A DNA stretch of 64,000 nt, from assembly GCA_029718625.1 (NCBI GenBank), contig CM056376.1, positions 81,674,541 through 81,738,540 on the forward strand. Reading direction: 5' to 3'. The first letter of the stretch is position 1; each line of letters begins with the position of its first letter. Under the pieces are notes generated by a model. It did not search any database. It was not told the origin of the DNA and was given only the letters and a program-made list of their open reading frames with translations. Position numbers and translations under genes: made by a program. This stretch comes from Synaphobranchus kaupii. Taxonomy: Eukaryota; Chordata; Actinopteri; Anguilliformes; Synaphobranchidae. Below, one piece after another: positions 56,414 through 64,000 of this stretch.

Positions 56414-57975
56414 CAAACCCCAATCCCAAAAAAGTTGGTACAGTATGTAAAATGCAAATAAAAGCAGAAAGTAGTGATTTGTAAATTTTCTTTTACATGT
56501 ATTTAATTGAAAACGGTACAAAGAAAAGATATTTAATGTTTTACCTTATCGATTTTTTTTAATTTTTGTAAATATATGCTAATTCCGAATTTGGTGCCTG
56601 CAACAAGTTCCAAAAAAGTTGGGACAGGGGCAACATATGGGACTGGGAAGGTTGTGGAATGTTCAAAAAACAGGTGTTTGGAACATTCCACAGGTGAATA
56701 GGTAACAGGTGATGCTATCATGACTGGGTATAAAAGGACCATCCACGATGGCTCGGGTGTTTATGAGCAAGGATGGGTCAGGGTGAGCCACTTTGCAAAA
56801 AACTGCATGAGCGAATAGTCCAACAGTTTAAGAACAACGTTTCTCAACGCAGGATTGCAAGGAATTTCGGGATTTCACCATCTACAGTCTATAAAATTAT
56901 TAAAAGATTCAGAGAATCTGGAGAAATCTCCATGTGTAAAGGGCAAGGCCGAAAACCAATATTGAGTGCCAGTGACTTTGAATATTGAATGCCTTCGATC
57001 CCTCAGATGACAAAAACCGACATGCTTCTGTAATGAATATAACTACATGGGCTTGGGAATACTTCGGAAAACCGTTGTCAGTAAACACAGTTTGACGCTG
57101 CATCTACAAATGCAAGTTAAGACTCTACTACGCAAAGTGTAAGCCATATATAAACAACATCCAGGAACGCTGCCTACTTCTCTGGGCTCAAGCTCATCTG
57201 AGATGGACTGACACAAAGTGGAAACGTGTGCTGTGGTCTGACGAGTCCACCTTTCAAATTGTTTTTGGAAATAATGGACGTTGTGTTCTACGGGCCAAAG
57301 AGGAAAAGGACCATCCCGATTGTTGCCAATGCAAGGTTCAAAAGCCAGCATCTGTCATGGTATTGGGGTGTGTTAGTGCCCATGGCATGGGTAACTTGCA
57401 CATCTGTGAAGGCACCATTAACGCTGAAGGGTACATATGCATTTTGGAGCAACATATGCTGCCATCTAGACGTCTTTTTCAGGGACGTCCCTGCTTATTT
57501 CAGCAAAAAAATGGAAAGCCACATTCTGCACATTACAACAGCGTGGCTTCGTAGTCAGTGTGCGGGTGCTATACTGGCCTGTCTGCAGTCCTGACCTGGC
57601 TCCCATTGAAAACGTGTGGCGCATTATGAAGCGCAAAATACGACAATGGAGACTCCGGACTGTTGAGCAGCTGAAGTCTTATATCAAGCAAGAATGGGAA
57701 ATAATTTCAAAACTACAACAATTAGGGTCCTCAGTGCCCAAAAGATTACTGAGTGTTGTGTTGATGTAACACAATGGTAAACATGCCTGCAGGCATCAAA
57801 TTTAGAATGAGCATATATTTACAAAAAACAATAAAGTTGATTCGTTAAAACATTAAATATCTTGTCTTTGTACTGTTTTCAATTGAATACAGGTCAAAAA
57901 GGATTTGCAAATCATTGCTTTTTGTTTTTATTTACATTTTATACACGGTCCCAACTTTTTTGGAATTGGGGTTTG
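56414..57975 (+). mobile_element. Tc1-D: complete but inactive Tc1-like transposon
   Basis: CAAACCCCAATCCCAAAAAA (56414) and TTTTTTGGAATTGGGGTTTG (ending 57975) are inverted with TA outside each. The inverted repeats extend over about 230 bp, including a second AAAAAAGTTGGGACAGGGGC site inside the left one. Length 1562 bp. An isolated end of this family is at 29.1-29.4 kb. Confidence 0.93.
56773..57769 (+). pseudogene. Tc1-D transposase, frameshifted, second catalytic Asp lost
   Basis: The start gives MGQGEPLCKKLHERIVQQFK, then SQRRIARNFGISPSTVYKII KRFRESG, the first helix-turn-helix, intact to 56988. The second half of the DNA-binding domain is full of stops. LWSDESTFQIVFGNNGRCV (first Asp) begins near 57228, and PASVMVLGCVSAHGMGNLHI follows. 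FQQKNGKPHSAHYN stands where FQQDNxxPH is expected, so the second Asp is replaced by Lys. After a frame change near 57550, CSPDLAPIENVWRIMKRKIR (Glu) runs to 57769. This copy could not cut DNA even if repaired in frame. Confidence 0.9.
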
Positions 57976-58217
57976 TATCACAGCATACAATATTTATAAA
58001 TGATTCAAAAGAAATTAAACAGGAATTTTTGTCAAACAAGTGACCTAAAGTCACTGATTCAAGTGAAGTCAAGTGATACAATGTACTGTATTTTGAGAAT
58101 CTGACAGGACTAACCTGTAGATTTAATTAAAAAGGCCTATGTTACATACACTAGTGATTGTTTGATTGAATGTTGCTGAGACTTTGACGCATTTTAAGCA
58201 TTTCTTGTACATTTATG

Positions 58218-58449
58218 CCTAATGCTGCCTAGGTGAAAACGAGCTGAACAAAAAGGTAACTGGCAGAAGAGTACAAAGGATAAAGAGAGAAAGGAAAGAA
58301 AAATACTAAAATAAATCTTTCTCCTAACTCTAAACCGGACTTGCTGTGTTTCCTATTCGTACAAACCAGAAATGCAGCGACCAAATCTTTTACCTTACGC
58401 CAAAAAGAAAGACGACCGCAGAAACAGCAGGGGCTGCAAATACCCATGA
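58218..58449 (-). repeat. LTR fragment, 5' half, gypsy-LTR related
   Basis: GAGCTGAACAAAAAGGTAAC, GGATAAAGAGAGAAAGGAAA G, GACTTGCTGTGTTTCCTATT CGTAC and AAATACCCATGACA match 45740-46128 in order, with a deletion near the middle. It ends exactly at the TGTCATGG-type LTR tip. The next bases (AAATTATTTAATGCAACTTG) belong to repeat X. Confidence 0.82.
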
Positions 58450-58579
58450 CAAAATTATTTAATGCAACTTGGCCCTTTAATTATTTAATGCAAGGCCAAA
58501 GCAATTTGACAGAAATGGACAGACCAAATAAGACTTCTGTCTTGCGGCACCAGAAATTGTGTACCGAAAGTAAATGTTA

Positions 58580-58646
58580 GGATCGGGTGAGAATCGAACA
58601 GCCAATCTGCTACATGGTAGCACAACACTGTAACCACTAAGCTAGA
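58580..58646 (-). repeat. tRNA-like sequence, probable SINE head or tRNA pseudogene
   Basis: On the minus strand TAGCTTAGTGGTTACAGTGT resembles an A box and GGCTGTTCGATTCTCACCC a B box, about 35 bp apart, within about 67 bp. The acceptor stem does not pair well and an anticodon cannot be assigned. It is more likely a tRNA-derived repeat than a working gene. Confidence 0.4.
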
Positions 58647-58689
58647 CACTTTCACAGTTCGCGTAGTAGGTAAACAGCCTCTGAAGCAT

Positions 58690-59980
58690 GCAAATGCGAT
58701 GAGGCAATTTTAAACAGAGCTGCTGACAGGCAGATTAAAGGCGGTTGTTCAATGGGGAGAATTATTCTTTGAGGGTATGTTGGCAAAGCTAGGAAAAATG
58801 GGAAGAATTGGAAGAAGAATAAGAAGAAGAAAAAAAAGGAGAAAAACCAGCTAAATAACCCAAGTTTGGGGCTTTATTGTGTGGATGTGTGAAGTTGTAT
58901 GTGAATGCTGTGTGGTTACATGAGGTCAGAACGTACAGAAGTTAATGTTTTTAAGGGCTGAGAGTCTGTGGTCATTGTGGTTACTTCTGTAGGAAACCCT
59001 GAAAAGTGCCAAACTTTCGGTGCTGTTCCCGACCCCTGCTGTAGAGTAACCACGTCACAATATTAGGCCTCAATGTAGAGCTGTGACATGGCAATCATTT
59101 GTACCCTCTTAGCAGATCTTAAGTCTGATGTGAATTGCACTTGTTCCAGCTCTGATGCAGCACTAAAGACACTCCTCTGAGGCTAAGTCTTCCAACTATA
59201 AGGAGACAGACTCTACTTCATGACACTGGAGGAGAAACTGACTCAGAAAGCAGTTGCGCTCTCCCATTTTTATCTGACAGCTTCTGGAAGTCCCTCTGTT
59301 AAACCTAGAATCTGGCCATGTAGGTTCTCTCCGGGTTTATGGCTTACTCATAAATCAAGTTTGAAATGGTGCTATGGACAATACCACGATAAGATAAAAT
59401 AAAATTCAAGGAAGGTGTTTGGTCGAGAATACTGAGCATTACACATAAGACTTTCAAGGTCCATTTACTTCTGTGCTTAAATGTGCTCTTTGAGATAATC
59501 ATTGAATTCCTCTAAAAACCTGAAATGTTATTTGAGACTAAAATTAAAATTCAGATGGTAAATGAAATTGAAATGAAAACAACCTGAGAGCAATCTTAGC
59601 AGATGTATATTCTTATTCATTTACACTGATGGTAAGGTAATGTGAGGTAATAATTGCCAAGCTGAGCAACTGTGAGTGATTCCAATGCCAAAAGCAGGCC
59701 AGTGGAGGAGACTCAGGCTAATGAATATCATTTTTCACCCAGTGATTGTCACCATGGGATGCACTTTATAAACATAGTAATAAACGTACCTTACATTTTG
59801 TGCTAAAAGTGCCTGTTTGGGATGCACCCGTCTAGCACGCTAAAGCCAGTTCAATTTTTACATCTCCACAGCACGAGAAAGATATCACACAGTGTAGGAA
59901 AAAAATAGCTGTTCCTCAAAGTACATTCCTCAATGTGTAATACATGAAAAGAAGGTTAAAATCAATCTAGATCTGAACAA
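58690..59980. other. Intergenic DNA, no gene seen
   Basis: A GAAGAAGAATAAGAAGAAG purine-rich tract lies at about 58800-58848. A 60-codon frame at 59220-59402 has no motif. Confidence 0.4.
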
Positions 59981-59983
59981 TAA

Positions 59984-60748
59984 GGGCCGGATTCAGAGAT
60001 GGCCAACTTAAGTCATGCGCTTAAGTGCCTCTCCTGCGCGGATTTAACGCGAGCTGACTTATGCCGTATTCTAACTTGTGTTGCGTAGGTGCTTATCTCA
60101 AAATGTGGGTGGTACAGGGCATGATATTCTAATGACCTGTTTCTTGTACCTGCCCCACCCTTGCCAGGTATCTACTAAAAAAATGTTTGTGGGGTTATGC
60201 GTTTTCAACGTGTCAGTGACAGTGCCTTTAATAACCGCATTTGCCTTTTGGAAAATCCTGCCTTTGTGCATCATAGTTGCTCTTGCGTGACAGGGTATAG
60301 GCATGCAGTGAACATATTAATACATCGCATTGATAAAATGATCATAGCTTCAATTGATGACTGGGATATACCTGTCACACAAAAGAAATAATCGCTGGAC
60401 AGTGGTTGCACGCAATATTATTAGGTAAACAAATAAATCGTTGGATTTACTGAAAAAAAAGATTTAAAAATCAAATCCTTTTTTTAACGATTTGCCTAAT
60501 AAAGTCATGTAGCCTACGGTGGTTGAACGCAATAGCCTGCAACGTCTTCAACTTAATAATTTTGGAGACGCTGTGCTGACACAAAAGTCTCTCCGTCAAA
60601 GCGAATATGATCCAGACACTGTCTATCAATTAATCCATCTAATATTTGTCTGGTATGATATACCAGACGGTCAATCATAGCCTACTTTTACGGAATTTCG
60701 GGAGTAAGTCCCATTTGCACGTACTTATCTCAACTCTGAATCTGGCCC
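59984..60748. mobile_element. 765-bp PIF/Harbinger-type non-autonomous element
   Basis: GGGCCGGATTCAGAGATGG and CAACTCTGAATCTGGCCC are inverted tips, with TAA on both sides (59981-59983 and 60749-60751). Subterminal AAGT.ATGCGCTTAAGTGCC and GTGCTTATCTCA/ACTTATCTCA motifs repeat inside. Non-coding. TAA duplication and GGGCC tips fit PIF/Harbinger. Confidence 0.8.
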
Positions 60749-60894
60749 TAACTGTAATATTTCTGTGCCACTGCAAATTGATATATTTTTTCAAATTTTT
60801 AAATGAAACCAGCATAACTGTAATTTCATGTCTGGGAATACCAACATTTGGTAATTTCTTTTGTACATACATTTTAGATTAAATAGTGTTTCTT

Positions 60895-61157
60895 TTGTTT
60901 TGTTTCACTACCTCTTGTTACGCCTAATTATTTAGTGCGTGAGGTTCTTTTGTTAGTTATTCTCGCTGTTTATCAAGATCGCCTCAGTTTTTGGAGGTTG
61001 CTTTGTTTTGCCTTGTGCCAGGCAAGTTTTGCTCCCGATCCTGTGTTATCCCAGTCCTGGTGTGGCTACTTCCGCATTTTGTGGCGTATCTCTCTAGATA
61101 CGCTTTTAGAAATCCTTGTCGGTTGCGTTTGGTTCTCCGAACCTTACACTCCCCCTT
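60895..61157 (+). repeat. LTR fragment, 3' half, inverted relative to the 58.2 kb half
   Basis: CTCTTGTTACGCCTAATTAT, GTGCGTGAGGTTCTTTTGTT and TTGGTTCTCCGAACCTTACA CTCCCCCTTACA match the reverse complement of 45418-45670. It ends at the LTR tip. The adjoining bases (GATTTAGGAAAGTTTGGATA) are the other flank of repeat X. Confidence 0.82.
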
Positions 61158-61300
61158 ACAGATTTAGGAAAGTTTGGATAGCATTGCTTTGGAAGAGAGC
61201 TAGTTTATTTAGTGTGAGCTATGATAGGCAATATTGTTAGTTGTAACTTGGCCACATTTTGATATCAATACTTTTAAAGGCAGGTCTAGTACTGTTACAA
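61158..61300 (+). repeat. Repeat X, third copy
   Basis: AAGTTTGGATAGCATTGCTT through GTTAGTTGTAACTTGGCCAC and ATATCAATACTTTTAAAGGC matches the inverse of 29461-29605. It is adjacent to the LTR half at 60895-61157. Confidence 0.82.
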
Positions 61301-61438
61301 GCGATACAATAACCTTTCTGCATGTGAATGGATCTCTATGGGAATTGGGGGGTGAGACTAGATTCAGCTGTAAATTACGCTGGTACAGTATGGAACACAT
61401 GACTGGCTAAATTGTTGTAAGTCATCAAGGGTCTAAGG

Positions 61439-61642
61439 CAGGGATGTCAAACTGATTCCATCGAGGGCCGAGTGTATGCAGGTTTTTGTTCCAACTGTGC
61501 CCTACACCAGCTGATTTCACTAATTAGCTCAGCTCTTCAACCAAGGAGGTGAACTAATTAGTGGAATCAGCTGGTGTAGAGCATGGTTAGAACAAAAACT
61601 TGCATACACTCGGCCCTCGATGGAACGAGTTTGACACCGCTG
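61439..61642. mobile_element. 204-bp hAT-type fold-back miniature element
   Basis: CAGGGATGTCAAACTGATTC and GAACGAGTTTGACACCGCTG are the tips, followed inward by CATCGAGGGCCGAGTGTATG and its inverse. GTCTAAGG flanks it (61431-61438 and 61643-61650), an exact 8-bp duplication. The arms meet near AATTAGCTCAGCTC. It lies beside the hAT-like transposase fragment. Confidence 0.93.
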
Positions 61643-61671
61643 GTCTAAGGTATCAAACGGGCCGCAAACCA

Positions 61672-61962
61672 TCACTGTACTGCCAGAGCCATTCCATGTC
61701 GGCCCTTGCGTTTCCCTACTGGGTGCTCCGTCAGTACACATGGCTTATCCAGTGGTAGTTTTTTCTCTGTGGAAAAATCCATCAGCGATTTCAAAACATC
61801 TTTGCCCCTACCTGTGCCTTTTACCAGCATGGCCAGACTTTCTTCACACACTGTATCGGCAGTCACATATCGGCCAACAACACTTAATTGTGCTACGTTG
61901 CGGGACGGAAAACTTTCCGTTAAACTGATCATTAAACTGATCATCAACCTGTTTTCAATCAT
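61672..61962 (-). pseudogene. hAT-like (GTF2IRD2/SCAND3-type) transposase fragment
   Basis: The minus frame reads VAQLSVVGRYV, ESLAMLVKGTGRGKDVLKSL MDFSTEKKLPLDKPC, and in the neighbouring frame MCTDGAPS, then GKRKGRHGMA. The order AQLxVFVRY, LLxxxxxxxTTxGxDI, LPWxKLxxxTTDGAP is that of the RNase H-like domain of hAT-related proteins such as GTF2IRD2. The TDGAP Asp belongs to the catalytic core of the family. About 100 residues remain of a protein of 500 or more. It is a remnant, and whether it came from a transposon or a host-gene copy is open. Confidence 0.6.
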
Positions 61963-62065
61963 TTTCCTTGATTAACAATACGGTGATTAATTCATAAAAT
62001 ACTAAATAATATAATTTCGACAAGTAATAAAATTATTTTTATTTGCATCACAAAATTGCGTACAT

Positions 62066-62560
62066 TGGGCCTCATTCATGAAGTGTTCCTAAATTTGCAT
62101 GTACATTTATGTACGAAACGAGTTGGTGTGAAACATTTACCCCTGATTCATCAAACCGTTTGCGAGAAGCAGATTTTTTCGTATTCACGTGCGTATGTTC
62201 ATACGTGTAAATGACAAGCATGTTCACATTATTTTGTGATTAGCATAAATCCACGCCCATGAATTGCCTTATATGGAGGTTGTCACTTCCATTTAAAGGT
62301 CCATACGAAGTCAAGATGGCCCAGAAAAAGCAAAATAAATAATTATTCCGACACTGAAATCAAAGTTTTATTAGCAGATGTTCAAAGGAAAATGATTTAG
62401 TCTGTCTCTCATCGCATTCTAACATTGGACAGGTTGGCGCACACAATGGCCCTGGGCGAGTTGGATTGTGGCCAGGAGCAAGACGAGTCGCGCCCTGAAG
62501 AGGACGTGGCAACCTCCTTCCTACTACCGGCTGATGGGGTTGTGCAGCGGCAAATTCAAT
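62066..62560 (+). pseudogene. PIF/Harbinger-type end with Myb/SANT-like protein remnant
   Basis: GGGCCTCATTCATGAAGTG resembles a Harbinger tip. About 250 bp inside, ATG at 62316 reads MAQKKQNK, then with a +1 shift NYSDTEIKVLLADVQRK, the start of the Myb/SANT-like accessory protein of Harbinger elements, which binds DNA and helps import the transposase. Later codons give LAHTMALGELDCGQEQDESR PEEDV. The rest is lost. The match is short. Confidence 0.5.
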
Positions 62561-63169
62561 GGGGGGGAATTGACTAACATAGGGTCCAATTGGCTACCAA
62601 ATTGGGAGAAAAAGGGGAAAATCTGAAATAATTTTTTTTCTTAAGTTTGATATCATACATACATTTTAACAATTTTAGGCTATGCTCCCTGGGGCTTTAA
62701 CAGAGTGGTGTATCTTTTTTCGTTAAGTGTACACTTAGTGATAACATTACATTACATTTGTTTAGTAAATGCTTTTATCCAAAGTGATGATTCAAACTGA
62801 AGTTTAATTTCTCCCTAACATGAAGAAAGAAGCTGTGAAGAAAGAAGCTGTGTGTTTACCTGGATTATTCAGATTGTCGCCAATGTCAGTTGAATGTATG
62901 GGGGAAAGCATGATAAAAAGCAGTGAAATGGGCAGCTAAATCCAAAGGTCTGTTCTGTTATGCATAACTTCAGCTACATCTTGATTTGTATCCTCAAACT
63001 GACTCCTAGGCTCATAAAGTTCTTCCATAGGTCTTATACTTATTTAACGTGTCACCGTGTACAGATTTAAGTAGCCAGAAATATTTGTTTGACCTGTCAC
63101 TGTATTGTAATGCATTAGTACTAATGTTAGAATTCTCTGGCTTTCAAGAAAGAACCTAAAAATCATGCT
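62561..63169. other. Intergenic DNA with a short dispersed-repeat fragment
   Basis: ATTACATTACATTTGTTTAG TAAATGCTTTTATCCAAAGT at about 62746-62788 is a piece of a repeat very common in fish. No gene. Confidence 0.55.
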
Positions 63170-63455
63170 GTGCTATTTGGACAGTGATACCATTTTTGTT
63201 ATTTTGGCTCTGTACTCCAGCATATTTGATTTGAAATGAAACAATGACTATGAGGTTAAAGAGCAGACTGTCAGCTTTAATTTACAGGTATTTACATGAA
63301 CCGTGTAGGAATTGCAGCCTTTTTTATACTTATTCCCTTCATTTTGGGGGGACCAAACGTAATTGGACAAATTAACATAATCTTAAATAAAGTCTTCCCA
63401 TTTAGTACTTGGTTGCAAATCCATTGCATTCCATGACTGCCTGAAGTCTGCGACT
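63170..63455 (-). mobile_element. Tc1 end and transposase C-terminus, same family as Tc1-A
   Basis: GGACAGTGATACCATTTTTG, TATTTTGGCTCTGTACTCCA and GAAACAATGACTATGAGGTT A form the terminal-repeat region. On the minus strand SRRLQAVMECNGFATKY with a stop (about 63402-63452) is the end of a Tc1 transposase. The match ends at about 63455, so only the 3' end remains. It could be the far end of another Tc1-A family copy. Confidence 0.8.
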
Positions 63456-64000
63456 CAAACTTGTATTAGAAGTCTTGTCTGGGTTTCAATGTAGTGATAC
63501 TGGCCTTGCGGTCTAGTATGAAGTCTTGACCGTGACAGTGCTGACGGCACATAATTGGCTGCATCTTCTCATAGAGGGGTTGGGGTGGTAGGGTGTAGTC
63601 AGCAGGGGTTTCCCCATCGCATCATGCGAGAATGACTGAGGACACCTACAGTCAGCCTGGAACCTACTGCACCGGGAGATGCACAATGCCTCCACTGCTC
63701 TTCTGGCTGTGAAAAGAAGCAGCAGCTGGCCAGACATGCTTCCGGGGAGAATGTGTGCTCAGCTGTGCCCCATCCAATCTTAAGACGCACTTGCAGGGAT
63801 GAGACGGGACGAATTACAAGGATAGGGCATTCCAAATTTCGGCGAGGGGGAAAAAATGCGGATTAAATTAGTTTAAAGATTAGTCAGACAGAAACACTAG
63901 TCATTTAAATATTTTAACTTTAATTCCAAATGAGAAATTTGGTCCTAAGAGAATACCTGTTGCTAATTACACTGAAGAAAAAAAATACTCACTTTGAGTA
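63456..64000. other. Unclassified repeat-like DNA at the right edge
   Basis: The phrases GCACAATGCCTCCACTGCTC and CTGTGAAAAGAAGCAGCAGC TGG look like a fish retroposed repeat I have met, but cannot name. Minus frames at 63513-63835 have no domain. The last 150 bp are AT-rich. Confidence 0.35.

Noticed and set aside
58580..58646. Functional tRNA gene
   Set aside because: A- and B-box-like motifs exist, but the acceptor stem does not pair, the length is short and no anticodon loop can be placed. A tRNA-derived repeat is more likely.

Overview
The window looks like intergenic or intronic DNA of a ray-finned (teleost) fish. The pointers are the low-complexity GCTAGCTAACGTTAGC and TAGGCTA tracts, CA and TAA microsatellites, many Tc1-like transposons with long inverted repeats, hAT and PIF/Harbinger-type non-autonomous elements with clean target duplications, fish-type Ty3/gypsy LTRs and short LINE fragments. 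I find no convincing host protein-coding exon and no functional RNA gene. Every recognisable protein similarity belongs to a mobile element, and every such gene carries stops, frameshifts, deletions or insertions. The species cannot be named from this sequence.

Layout. 0-5 kb: a Tc1-like element (Tc1-A, minus strand) cut into pieces by later insertions. These include a 0.93 kb unit with a 14-bp target duplication and, at the left edge, a gag-like sequence with proline-rich repeats. 5.8-7.4 kb: a complete but dead Tc1 (Tc1-B). 9.5-15.5 kb: a small inverted-repeat element, then a 5.5 kb fold-back element with about 0.7 kb terminal inverted repeats, an 8-bp target duplication and 2.5 tandem copies of a 1.13-1.17 kb unit. 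15.8-19.7 kb: a 3.9 kb hAT-type element holding three other non-autonomous elements. 23.4-24.6 kb: a TA-flanked inverted-repeat element and a solo LTR. 25.2-28.3 kb: an IS630/Tc1-like transposon whose DDE domain is split by a 5'-truncated L1. 34.5-40.4 kb: a second IS630-like element invaded by a LINE and by a third, oppositely oriented IS630-like element. 44.4-50.5 kb: a probable Harbinger-type element containing a 5'-truncated Ty3/gypsy retrotransposon with one LTR. 51.6-53.2 kb: an almost intact Tc1 (Tc1-C). 53.3-56.2 kb: fold-back elements, one split by a 1.08 kb solo LTR. 56.4-58.0 kb: Tc1-D. 58.2-61.3 kb: two halves of one LTR in opposite orientation, suggesting a local inversion. 60-64 kb: Harbinger and hAT miniature elements, a hAT/GTF2IRD2-like transposase fragment and a Tc1 end.

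These genes do not form a pathway. The window records successive insertions: at least eight nested events can be ordered from interrupted reading frames and target-site duplications. The most useful observations are the long fold-back element with palindromic tandem cores, the intron-containing IS630-like transposase family with shared splice sites in three copies, and the split LTR that marks a candidate inversion. I saw no candidate for a new defence, metabolic or RNA-based system.
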